A DNA stretch of 7,317 nt from Alphaproteobacteria bacterium (GCA_003131925.1 PKWC01000151.1:1-7317); one strand, 5' to 3'; counted from the stretch's first letter, positions 1-6,510 are shown. The notes: generated by a model not told the origin, from the letters alone. A program made the numbers and translations.

Positions 1-394
1 CCCACTTTCCCCCGCTCTTGTGGAGCGCGAACACGTTTCCGCCGTCGTAGGCATCGCCGGTCCAAGTCGTGCCGTAGAAAACTCCGTCCGGACCGCGGAT
101 CGGTCCCGTAAAAGGCGTGGAACCATTGCTGCCGTCGAATGTAACGAGCGTCTTTTCTTTCCAGGAACCGCCTTTGTTTGTCAGTTTGAAGACCTGTCCG
201 TCGCCCGCTTTCCCGTCGCCCGCGCCGGTTCCGTTAAGCGATCCGCTCTTGAAGTATAATGTTCCGCTGGGATAGCCCGTCCCGGAATTCGGAAAGCTGT
301 AGAGCACGGTTTCAGTTGCCGCTGCGGCAGGCAGCGCCAATGCGGCCAGAGCCGCGAAGCCAATCGCAATCCGATTGACGGAAAGACGTTTCAT
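1..394 (-). CDS. Secreted GloVer-type repeat protein, N-terminal part (runs off left edge)
   Basis: The frame opens at an ATG (complement of 392-394) and stays open for 131 codons to the window edge, so only the N-terminus is present. Residues 1-26 form a typical signal peptide: MKRLSVNR, a hydrophobic Ala/Leu-rich core, then an Ala-rich cleavage region before TETVLYSF. The mature part has the rhythm of the Gloeobacter/Verrucomicrobia (GloVer, TIGR03803-like) repeat: a VLYSF opening, GDGQVFKLTNKGG, LVTFDGSNGSTP, then GPDGVFYGTTWTG and GGNVFALHKSG. In that family tandem copies of a YGTT..GG...VFxL motif are predicted to form a beta-rich extracellular or surface fold; biochemical function is unknown. 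It is transcribed divergently from the membrane-protein gene. No clear Shine-Dalgarno precedes the ATG, but the signal peptide supports this start. Family call is by motif recognition, not by search. Confidence 0.72.
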   Translation of the reverse strand, partial: MKRLSVNRIAIGFAALAALALPAAAATETVLYSFPNSGTGYPSGTLYFKSGSLNGTGAGDGKAGDGQVFKLTNKGGSWKEKTLVTFDGSNGSTPFTGPIRGPDGVFYGTTWTGDAYDGGNVFALHKSGGKW

Positions 395-436
395 CTGGAA
401 CACCGCGTGCAGCAAGAGAACGCTGGTCGGGCAACC

Positions 437-625
437 TTACACCATTACTGCGTTCGGAGCAAACCTGGCTGCGACTTCTCTCTGCAGGAGTCCGCTTCGG
501 CAGCGGCGTTTGCGCAAGTATCCTCCAAGGGTTTTAGGACGCTCCCGATAGGCTTTCTGTCTAACCCATTGGAATTTCAGCGGCACACAGGGTAGTGGGA
601 AGGCAACGCGGCGATGGCGATTCAT
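437..625 (-). pseudogene. Remnant of an XRE-type helix-turn-helix regulator
   Basis: The minus-strand frame from ATG (623-625) to TAA (437-439) encodes 62 residues. Its middle reads YRERPKTLGGYLRKRR followed by SGLLQREVAARF. This matches the start of a common small HTH family whose members carry P.TLG.HLRKRRL.LGLLQKEVA, i.e. the lead-in and first helices of a lambda-repressor-like HTH. The match breaks off after AARF: APNAVMV and a stop replace the recognition helix and the usual ..W.NWE continuation. The product lacks a complete DNA-binding fold, so I read it as a truncated, decayed gene and not an active regulator. The first dozen residues look unrelated to the family, so the upstream boundary is uncertain. 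It occupies the spacer just upstream of the GloVer gene on the same strand. A small functional protein is possible but less likely. Confidence 0.55.
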
Positions 626-652
626 CGAATTGGGCGCTGAATTCTTTTCTCA

Positions 653-686
653 TTGTCGAGCAGGGCACGTTGTCGAGCACGGCACA
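653..686 (+). repeat. Imperfect 17-bp tandem direct repeat
   Basis: Two adjacent 17-base units, TTGTCGAGCAGGGCACG (653-669) and TTGTCGAGCACGGCACA (670-686), differ at two positions. They lie 41 bases upstream of the preferred start of the membrane-protein gene, inside the possible GTG-initiated extension of that frame. This may be a recent slippage duplication or a paired binding site in the leader; nothing else in the sequence distinguishes these. Confidence 0.6.
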
Positions 687-726
687 CGCTTTACTTGCGC
701 GCAAACTCCTGCCTGATCTTCACCAT

Positions 727-2130
727 ATGAGCGAGCCACAAGCGAGCAAGCGACTGCCTGCAGCATCGATTTCGACCGACGGCATCACGCGCACTTTCTG
801 GATCGCGATCGCGCTCGCCGGAACAAGCGCCGCCTATGCCGTCAGTGGCGCGCGCGACCTCGTCTACGACGGCTCCTTCTATCTGCTCGGCATCGCCTCG
901 CACGGCGCGTTTCAGCTCTTCGAGCCCGGCCGCGTATCGGTGCAGCTTCTGCAGCAAGGTTTTGCAGTCATCGGCACGCGGCTCGGCATTCACGATTTGT
1001 GGACGCTCGGCCGGCTCTTCTCGCTCGGCGCATCGGGCTGGCCGATCGTGCTGACCGCGCTTTGCTGGTTCGTCCTGCCGCGCGCGGAAAAGAGCTGGAT
1101 CGTCGGACCGCTTGTCAACCTCGTATTCGCCATTCCCGCGACGAGCTTCATCGGCATCGGTGAGGGCGTGATCGCGTCCTGTCTGTTGTGGCTTGCCTTC
1201 CTGCTCGCCTGGTTTCGCATGGATCGGAGTTGGGGCGCCCTCGCCACAATCGTCGCAGCGATCGCTTGCGCGTTCTCGCACGAATCCGCAATGCTCTGTC
1301 TCGTCCTGATCGCTGCGCTTGCGGCGTCGCGGGTCCGCAACGCGAGGGGATTTGTGCGCGCCGCCGCAATCGTCGCCGCAGTCGTCACGGCAGCCGGCGC
1401 CTTTTATATGCTGCGCTGGATCGTCTTTCCGCGCAGCGCCACCGAGCGCAGCGACTTCCTCGTCAGTCTTCTCGGCGGATTCCTGGGAACGACTCGCGCG
1501 CCCAATCTTTGCGCGCTCGCGAGCGTTGCCGTAGCCGCCGCAATCCTGTTGTCGCAAAACAGGCGGTTTCGCGCGGCAGCGGCCGGTCTCTGCCTTGCGG
1601 TGTTGGTGCTTTTGCTCCTGTTTCTCGTTGCAATGCCCGGGGACACGATAGCGCCAAGCCGCTTCTTTGCCGCGCGCGGCCTGCCTGTCGCGCTCACGAC
1701 TCTGATTGCGTTCGTCTTTCTCCTGATGAAGCGGCGCGGGGTCTCCCCGGCGCAATTTGCCAATCTGCCCCTTCTTGCGGTCCTTCTCGGCCTCTCCGTA
1801 TTCCAACCGCTCGCGCAGGCGATCATGACCGAGAATTGGAACGCGTATGTGCACGACCTTCGCGGAGTCGTGAGCTCGCGGCACGGAACCGTCACTCACA
1901 CGGACGCGATGCACGCACTCGACGCCAACGGCGCGCGCTTTCGCCGCGAGCTTCTCGAATCCTGGAGCGTCGAACCGCTCAGCATCGTGCTCGCGCCGCA
2001 TGGCCACGTCACGGCCGTCGTCGAACCCGCGCCCATGGCACGCTGGACTCCATATCACCTCGACGATCCCGCGGCCCTGCCGCGAGCGCCGGGACTCGAT
2101 TGGTCCGGCTTTGCGTCTGTTCAACGTTGA
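727..2130 (+). CDS. Multi-pass inner-membrane protein of unknown function
   Basis: From ATG 727 the product is 467 residues. A short polar N-terminus (MSEPQASKRLPAAS) leads to a first hydrophobic segment at about 24-42; roughly eight to ten further Leu/Ala/Val-rich segments follow to about residue 370, including FLLAWF, an LLLLFLV stretch and FVFLLM. The last ~100 residues are hydrophilic (WNAYVHDLRG to the FASVQR end) and probably sit outside the membrane. The loop after TM1 has two aspartates in RDLVYDGSFYLL and then LFEPGR. An acidic first loop is typical of GT-C polyprenyl-phosphate-sugar glycosyltransferases, so that is one possibility, but no diagnostic signature is present and I do not assign a family. 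The frame is open back to a GTG at 595; I prefer 727 because the extension overlaps the HTH remnant and resembles no signal sequence. Neither start has a good Shine-Dalgarno. Confidence 0.7.
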   Translation: MSEPQASKRLPAASISTDGITRTFWIAIALAGTSAAYAVSGARDLVYDGSFYLLGIASHGAFQLFEPGRVSVQLLQQGFAVIGTRLGIHDLWTLGRLFSLGASGWPIVLTALCWFVLPRAEKSWIVGPLVNLVFAIPATSFIGIGEGVIASCLLWLAFLLAWFRMDRSWGALATIVAAIACAFSHESAMLCLVLIAALAASRVRNARGFVRAAAIVAAVVTAAGAFYMLRWIVFPRSATERSDFLVSLLGGFLGTTRAPNLCALASVAVAAAILLSQNRRFRAAAAGLCLAVLVLLLLFLVAMPGDTIAPSRFFAARGLPVALTTLIAFVFLLMKRRGVSPAQFANLPLLAVLLGLSVFQPLAQAIMTENWNAYVHDLRGVVSSRHGTVTHTDAMHALDANGARFRRELLESWSVEPLSIVLAPHGHVTAVVEPAPMARWTPYHLDDPAALPRAPGLDWSGFASVQR

Positions 2131-2133
2131 ACA
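2118..2133. promoter_or_regulatory. Perfect 16-bp palindrome (possible operator)
   Basis: TGTTCAACGTTGAACA is a perfect 16-base inverted repeat. It covers the last codons and TGA stop (2128-2130) of the membrane-protein gene, 75 bases upstream of the gpmI start. The two TGTTCA half-sites back to back look like a homodimeric repressor site. There is no T-run after it, so it is not an intrinsic terminator. Operator function is inferred from symmetry and position alone. Confidence 0.35.
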
Positions 2134-2155
2134 AGGGCGGCCATATTCGTAGACA
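2127..2155 (+). promoter_or_regulatory. Weak candidate sigma-70 promoter for gpmI
   Basis: TTGAAC (2127-2132) resembles a -35 box and, after 17 bases, TAGACA (2150-2155) is a poor -10 box. The -35 lies inside the 16-bp palindrome, so a regulator bound there would block this promoter. The -10 match is weak, and gpmI could instead be read through from the membrane-protein gene. Confidence 0.2.
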
Positions 2156-2184
2156 GTAGAGCCTGCTCTTCCTATCTTGGAGCC

Positions 2185-2211
2185 ATGCGCGCGCGCCTGA
2201 TTCCCGCATGA
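2185..2211 (+). other. Eight-codon mini-ORF overlapping the gpmI start
   Basis: ATG at 2185 opens the frame MRARLIPA, ending at TGA 2209-2211, which overlaps the gpmI ATG (2208-2210) as ATGA. A GGAG lies at 2179-2182, only two bases before this ATG, which is too close for ideal use; gpmI itself has no clear Shine-Dalgarno in the preceding 15 bases. Ribosomes ending here could re-initiate on gpmI, so it may be a coupling leader peptide, but so short a frame can arise by chance. Confidence 0.25.
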
Positions 2212-3782
2212 GCAAATCCGGCAACTCCGGGCGTCCCCGCCCGGCCGTGCTTTGCATCCTCGACGGCTGGGGCTCGAGGCCCGACGCAGAAGACAATGCG
2301 ATCACGCGCGCCGAACCCGAGAACTATCAGCGCATGCTCGCCGACTGCCCGCATGCGCTTCTCGCCACGTCGGGCCGTGCCGTAGGCCTGCCCGCGGCGC
2401 AGATGGGGAATTCTGAAGTTGGCCACATGAACATCGGCGCCGGCCGCATCGTGGTGCAGGATCTGCCGCGCATCGACGATGCGATCGCCGACCACAGTCT
2501 CGCCAGGCGCCCCGCGCTGCTCGACCTCATCGTGAAGGCAAAAAAGGCCAAGGGGACGGTGCACCTCATGGGGCTCGTTTCGCCGGGCGGTGTGCATTCG
2601 CATCAGGACCACATCGTGGCGCTGGTGCGGGCGCTTGCCGGCGCCGGCTTGCGGGTGAGCATTCACGCCTTTCTTGACGGGCGCGACACGCCACCCAGGA
2701 GCGCGAAGGGTTTCATGCACCTGTTCGAGAGCGCCATTGCAGGCCTTGGCGACGCGCGCATCGCCACCGTGTCGGGCCGCTACTACGCGATGGACCGCGA
2801 CAAAAGATGGGACCGCGTGGAGAAGGCGTACAACGCGATCGCTGCGGGCCAGGGCCGCAAGAGCCGCACGGCCGATGAAGCGATTGCAGAGTCGTACCGC
2901 GAGAATATCGGCGACGAGTTCGTTGTGCCCGCCGCGATCGGCGACTATGCCGGAATGAAAGACGGCGACGCATTGGTGTTCTCAAATTTTCGCGCCGACC
3001 GGGCGCGGGAAATCTCCACCGCTCTGATCGATCCAGAATTCGACGGCTTCAGGCGCGAACGAATCGTCAAATTCTCCGCCGCCGCCGGCATGACCGAGTA
3101 TTCCGGGCCGCTGACCAGATTTATGAGCGCGCTGTTCCCGCCCGACGACGTCTCCGCGACGATAGGCGAAGTCGTATCCGGGCTCGGGCTGAAGCAACTT
3201 AGGATCGCCGAGACCGAGAAATACGCCCATGTCACCTTCTTCCTGAATGGCGGACGCGAGGAGTCCTTCGCGGGCGAGGACCGGATTATGGTGCCGAGTC
3301 CGCATGTCGCCACCTACGACAAACAGCCCGAGATGTCGGCCTTCGAAGTCACCGACAGGCTCGAGACGGCGATCGCGTCGGACAAATACGATCTGATCGT
3401 CGTCAACTACGCCAACCCCGACATGGTCGGACACACGGGCGATCAAGGCGCAGCGGAAGAGGCCGTGCGGGTGATCGATACCTGTCTCGGCCGGCTGCGC
3501 ACAGCGGTGGAGAAGGCCGGCGGCGTCCTTCTCGTGACTGCGGATCACGGCAATGCGGAAATGATGCGCGATCCGGAAACGGGCGAGCCGCACACGGCGC
3601 ACACGACTTTCGATGTGCCGATCATCGTCGTGAATGCGAAGCGGCCGCTGAAGCTGACTGCAGGCCGGCTTGCCGACGTGGCGCCCACCCTTCTCGACCT
3701 GATGGGAATCGACAAGCCGGTCGAGATGGCGGGCCACTCGCTCGCGCGGATGGAGGCCCATGAGGGTGCTCTCGCTTCATGA
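2208..3782 (+). CDS. gpmI: 2,3-bisphosphoglycerate-independent phosphoglycerate mutase
   Basis: The enzyme interconverts 3- and 2-phosphoglycerate in the cytoplasm using two divalent metals (usually Mn) and a phosphoserine intermediate. It is 524 residues, near the usual length of just over 500. Visible motifs in order: VLCILDGWG with metal-binding D19; MGNSEVGHMNIGAGR with catalytic S69; VHSHQDH; AFLDGRDTPP; SGRYYAMDRD.RWDR; FSNFRADRAREI; NPDMVGHTG with D405 and H409; ADHGNAE with D446 and H447; PHTAHTT with the last metal-ligand histidine near 465. All expected alkaline-phosphatase-superfamily ligands are present, so it should be active. The ATG at 2208 places ILDGWG at the normal distance from the N-terminus, and no nearby upstream in-frame start exists. 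It is followed by envC, as in Escherichia coli (gpmM-envC), a known conserved neighbourhood. The stop at 3780-3782 lies 32 bases before the palindromic repeat. Confidence 0.97.
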   Translation: MSKSGNSGRPRPAVLCILDGWGSRPDAEDNAITRAEPENYQRMLADCPHALLATSGRAVGLPAAQMGNSEVGHMNIGAGRIVVQDLPRIDDAIADHSLARRPALLDLIVKAKKAKGTVHLMGLVSPGGVHSHQDHIVALVRALAGAGLRVSIHAFLDGRDTPPRSAKGFMHLFESAIAGLGDARIATVSGRYYAMDRDKRWDRVEKAYNAIAAGQGRKSRTADEAIAESYRENIGDEFVVPAAIGDYAGMKDGDALVFSNFRADRAREISTALIDPEFDGFRRERIVKFSAAAGMTEYSGPLTRFMSALFPPDDVSATIGEVVSGLGLKQLRIAETEKYAHVTFFLNGGREESFAGEDRIMVPSPHVATYDKQPEMSAFEVTDRLETAIASDKYDLIVVNYANPDMVGHTGDQGAAEEAVRVIDTCLGRLRTAVEKAGGVLLVTADHGNAEMMRDPETGEPHTAHTTFDVPIIVVNAKRPLKLTAGRLADVAPTLLDLMGIDKPVEMAGHSLARMEAHEGALAS

Positions 3783-3814
3783 AAGAAATTCCATGTGGAG
3801 ATCGCGGCCGAAAT

Positions 3815-3950
3815 GAAAGGATTTTTTAGCGCAGAGGATGCAGAGGATACGCAGTGGGCGCAGATGAAATGGTTGCGCGCTCTTGGCGCGCGCCTCTTCT
3901 TCCACCGTGTCCTCCGCGCATCCTCTGCATCCTCTGCGCTAAAGCCTTTC
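3815..3950. repeat. Long palindromic repeat element (REP/MITE-like), ~136 bp
   Basis: A perfect 24-bp inverted repeat pairs 3825-3848 (TTTAGCGCAGAGGATGCAGA...) with 3920-3943. Each arm contains a tandem 9-mer, GCAGAGGAT twice. Pairing stays in register inwards with mismatches and G-U pairs, closing on GCGCGC (3875-3880 with 3888-3893) around a seven-base loop; outwards, gaaagg (3815-3820) pairs with cctttc (3945-3950) after a small bulge. Outer limits are approximate. From memory, GCAGAGGA-rich palindromes that read as AEDAED on one strand and SASSAL on the other recur in many proteobacterial genomes as dispersed elements; I could not check copy number here. No transposase is present. It would fold into a large RNA hairpin between gpmI and envC, and its right half is read as protein by the envC frame. 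Confidence 0.85.
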
Positions 3951-5165
3951 TTCTCCACGATCTTCGTGTTCGCAGTCATGGGCTCGTTGCCGGTTGCGCC
4001 GGCGAATGCGGGAACGGATTCTCTCCCGGGCGCGGTGCCGGCGTCGTCGGCGGGGCGGCTTCCCAGCACATCGGAGCAGTATCGGGCCTTGCAGCAGGAA
4101 ATCGCGAAATCGCGGCCCGCGGTGGAGGAAGCCAGGAACCGCAGCGATGTTCTCAATGCCCAGGCCGCCGATCTCAAGCGCCGCCTGATCGCAACCGCCG
4201 CGCGGGTGCAGGAACTGGAAGAGGAAAATCTCCGGCTCGGCGCCGATGTCGCAAGATTGTCGAAGGACGACGAGGTGCTCACTGCGAGCTTCCGGCGCCA
4301 GCGAGCGCAGGTGGCTGCCCTGCTCGCAGTTCTCGAGCGCGTGCAGCACGACATGCCGCCGGTGATGGTAATTCGCGCCGACGATGCGCTGGCGGGCGCT
4401 CATGTTTCCATGCTGCTGGGCGCGGGGCTGCCACGCCTCTATAGCGCCGCGGCGGAACTGTCGCACAGACTAGATCTGCTCCGGCGCACGCGCGCCGATC
4501 TCGTGCGCCGCCGCGAAGACGCGGCGCGCAACACCACCGCGCTCGCCGGCGCGCGCGACGATCTCGATCAACTTCTCGCGACGAAATCCCGGCAGGCCGG
4601 CAACGCCGGCGCGCAATACGCCGAGCTCGCTTCGAAGCTGGAGGCGGTTGCCGACCAGGCTGTGAGCCTCGAATCTCTTCTCAGGAAGGTAGCGCTATTG
4701 CGGTCCGCGCCTTCCACACAGAGCCTGATGATCGTTACTGCACCGGCGGCTGCGGCCAATCAAAAACTACGGCGTGGCGCTTTTCTCAGGCCAGTCATGG
4801 GCAGCATGGTCGAGGGCGACGGCGAACCCGCCGGCGCGCCACGCGCGCCGGGCGTGAGCTTTCTTGCCCCAGTTTCCGCCCAAGTCGTCGCGCCTGCCGA
4901 TTCGAAGGTGCTTTTTGCCGGCCCTTACCATAAAACAGGTCAAGTCTTGATCTTGCAGATGACGGACAGATACGATCTTGTGCTTGCGGGCCTCGATCGT
5001 GTCGAAGTACGGACAGGCGATCAGTTGCTGGCAGGCGAACCGGTCGGCAGAATGCCGCGAAATGGTGCGGAAAACCGGCTCTACTTTGAATTGCGGGAAA
5101 ACGGAAAAGGCGTCAATCCGGCGCCGTGGCTGGAAGTCGAACTGAGAAAGGCGACAAGATCATGA
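3864..5165 (+). CDS. envC: EnvC-like murein hydrolase activator (degenerate LytM/M23)
   Basis: EnvC-family proteins are periplasmic coiled-coil factors with a non-catalytic LytM domain that activate cell-wall amidases at division. From ATG 3864 the product is 433 residues: a hydrophobic export segment at about 28-45 (PFFSTIFVFAVMG, then VAPANA as likely cleavage site), coiled coil at about 70-150 with heptad-like ELEEENLRL, a second helical stretch, and a C-terminal LytM-like domain at about 330-425 (VVAPADSKVLFAG, TGDQLLAGEPVG, LYFELRENGKGVNPAPWL). The H..D and HxH zinc ligands of active M23 peptidases are missing: VLAGL and LYFEL stand where they would be, as in activator EnvC. The start is uncertain. 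GTG 3795 and ATG 3813 are in frame, but their extra residues are translated repeat arm; ATG 3978 would lose the signal peptide. No start has a strong Shine-Dalgarno. Even from 3864, the signal peptide n-region is encoded by the palindromic repeat. The stop overlaps ctpA. Confidence 0.85.
   Translation: MKWLRALGARLFFHRVLRASSASSALKPFFSTIFVFAVMGSLPVAPANAGTDSLPGAVPASSAGRLPSTSEQYRALQQEIAKSRPAVEEARNRSDVLNAQAADLKRRLIATAARVQELEEENLRLGADVARLSKDDEVLTASFRRQRAQVAALLAVLERVQHDMPPVMVIRADDALAGAHVSMLLGAGLPRLYSAAAELSHRLDLLRRTRADLVRRREDAARNTTALAGARDDLDQLLATKSRQAGNAGAQYAELASKLEAVADQAVSLESLLRKVALLRSAPSTQSLMIVTAPAAAANQKLRRGAFLRPVMGSMVEGDGEPAGAPRAPGVSFLAPVSAQVVAPADSKVLFAGPYHKTGQVLILQMTDRYDLVLAGLDRVEVRTGDQLLAGEPVGRMPRNGAENRLYFELRENGKGVNPAPWLEVELRKATRS
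5147..5165 (+). promoter_or_regulatory. ctpA ribosome binding site and ATGA stop/start overlap
   Basis: AAAGG at 5147-5151 lies ten bases before the ctpA ATG at 5162, inside the end of envC. The envC TGA (5163-5165) overlaps that ATG as ATGA. This arrangement decides the ctpA start in favour of 5162 over the in-frame GTG at 5126 and implies translational coupling of the two genes. Confidence 0.75.
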
Positions 5166-6463
5166 AGCGTTTCGCGTTTGTGGGCGTCGGGATGGTGGCA
5201 GGCTTTTCTGCCGCGCTGATGCTTTTCCCGGCAGCTCATGGCGCAAACGATTCCGCCTACAAGCAGCTCGATCTGTTCAGCGACGCGTTCGAGCGCGTGC
5301 GCGCGGACTACGTCCACCCTGTGGAAGACGGCCAGCTCGTCACCTCGGCCATAGAAGGCATGGTGTCCGGACTTGATCCGCATTCGAGCTATATGGATGC
5401 AAAAGCGTTCGCCGACATGAAGATTCAGACCAAAGGCCAGTTCGGCGGCCTCGGCATCGAGGTCACGATGGAGGACGGACTCGTCAAGGTGATCTCCCCG
5501 ATCGACGACACGCCGGCCGCTCGCGCCGGCATCAAGCCGGGTGACTACATCGCCGCAATCGACAGTACGCCCATCCAGGGCATGTCGCTGAACGACGCCA
5601 TCGAGAAGATGCGTGGGCCGGAAGGCTCAAAGATTTCACTGACCATACTGCGTAGCGGCGCCAAGAAGCCCTTCGACGTGGCGCTGACGCGCGCGATCGT
5701 GCAGGTGGACAGTGTGAAATTCCATCGCGAGGGCGATATCGGCTACATCCGCCTCAGCGCCTTCAACGAAGCGACGGCGCCGGGGCTGGAGCGTGCGGTG
5801 CGCGACCTGAAGCGGCAGATCGGACCCGGCCTCAAAGGCTATGTGCTCGATCTCAGGAACAATCCCGGCGGTCTGCTCGATCAGGCGATCCAGGTCTCGG
5901 ACGACTTCCTCAACTCCGGCGAAATCGTTTCAACAAGGGGCCGCCACTCCGACGACACGGCGCGCTATGACGCAAAAGCCGGCGACATCGGCGACGGGAA
6001 GCCGATCATCGTCCTCGTCAACGCCGGCACCGCTTCGGCATCGGAGATCGTGGCTGGCGCGCTTCAGGATCACAAGCGCGCGACGATCGAAGGCATGACG
6101 TCGTTCGGCAAGGGCTCTGTGCAGACGATCATCCCGCTGGGCGAGGGAGGTGGCGCTCTGCGCCTCACGACAGCGCGTTATTATACGCCATCTGGTCATT
6201 CCATTCAGGCGACCGGCATCGTTCCCGACGTGGCCGTCGCGGAAGGCGACGAGGACGAAACCGCCGCCAGGCTCGAGCATTTGAGTGAAGCCAATCTGCC
6301 GGGACATCTCAACGGGGAAGGCGGCGCCAAGAAAACGGCCCCCCAGATCATTCATCCGCCGGCCGGCAAGAAGATTGAAGACTTCCAGCTCTCTTATGCG
6401 TTGGACCTCTTGCGCGGCAAGCTGGCGATGAGCGCTTCCAACAAGAGCGCCGCGGCAAATTGA
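5162..6463 (+). CDS. ctpA: Carboxy-terminal processing protease CtpA (S41)
   Basis: CtpA-type enzymes are periplasmic serine proteases that trim or degrade proteins from their C-termini, with a Ser/Lys dyad gated by a PDZ domain. The product is 433 residues. Residues 1-28 form a signal peptide (MKRFAFVGVG, hydrophobic core, FPAAHGAND). DPHSSYMD at 72-79 is the typical N-terminal motif. A PDZ domain spans about 94-175 (FGGLGIEV, AGIKPGDYI, AIDSTPIQG), followed by the S41 core with GYIRLSAFNE and DLRNNPGGLLDQA (from 230). By alignment with the Escherichia coli Prc dyad spacing, catalytic residues are S292 in GTASASE, K317 in SFGKGS and Q321. YYTPSGHSIQATGIVPDV closes the core. All catalytic elements are present, so it should be active. 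It is coupled to envC upstream and followed by a paralog, suggesting a joint role in controlling cell-wall hydrolases; the actual substrate is unknown. Confidence 0.95.
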   Translation: MKRFAFVGVGMVAGFSAALMLFPAAHGANDSAYKQLDLFSDAFERVRADYVHPVEDGQLVTSAIEGMVSGLDPHSSYMDAKAFADMKIQTKGQFGGLGIEVTMEDGLVKVISPIDDTPAARAGIKPGDYIAAIDSTPIQGMSLNDAIEKMRGPEGSKISLTILRSGAKKPFDVALTRAIVQVDSVKFHREGDIGYIRLSAFNEATAPGLERAVRDLKRQIGPGLKGYVLDLRNNPGGLLDQAIQVSDDFLNSGEIVSTRGRHSDDTARYDAKAGDIGDGKPIIVLVNAGTASASEIVAGALQDHKRATIEGMTSFGKGSVQTIIPLGEGGGALRLTTARYYTPSGHSIQATGIVPDVAVAEGDEDETAARLEHLSEANLPGHLNGEGGAKKTAPQIIHPPAGKKIEDFQLSYALDLLRGKLAMSASNKSAAAN

Positions 6464-6510
6464 GCGCACCGCCAGCAGAATGACCGTTCGCGGACAAGGA
6501 CTGACGGGCA

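Larger units (their letters stand above)
395..726. other. Divergent intergenic spacer
   Basis: About 330 bases separate the divergent starts at 394 (minus) and 727 (plus). It is visibly less GC-rich than the flanking genes. It contains a helix-turn-helix gene remnant on the minus strand and a 17-bp tandem duplication, both listed separately. Promoters for both flanking genes should lie here, but I find no convincing -35/-10 pair on either strand; a TTGGAA at 569-574 followed by a poor TAGTGG is too weak to call. Confidence 0.6.

Noticed and set aside
569..598. TTGGAA...TAGTGG as a promoter for the membrane-protein gene
   Set aside because: The -10 match is poor and the distance to ATG 727 is long; no better than chance.
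691..2124. Long 477-codon minus-strand frame opposite the membrane-protein gene
   Set aside because: Its translation is Arg/Glu/Asp/Gly-rich low-complexity typical of antisense to a GC-rich gene, while the plus strand gives clear hydrophobic segments.
1188..2159. 323-codon plus-strand frame inside the membrane-protein gene
   Set aside because: It is dominated by Arg, Ser and Ala with no domain logic, a frame-shifted reading of GC-rich codons.
3826..3848. The tandem GCAGAGGAT units as a CRISPR or tandem-repeat array
   Set aside because: There are only two 9-mers per arm, in inverted arrangement and without spacers.
3815..3950. The palindrome as an intrinsic transcription terminator of gpmI
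   Set aside because: The stem is much longer than a terminator's and is not followed by a T-run; it fits a dispersed palindromic repeat better, though it may still affect the RNA.
3545..4354. 269-codon minus-strand frame across the gpmI end, the repeat and the envC start
   Set aside because: It is antisense to motif-rich gpmI and coiled-coil envC; the AEDAED-like part is just the palindromic repeat read from the other side.
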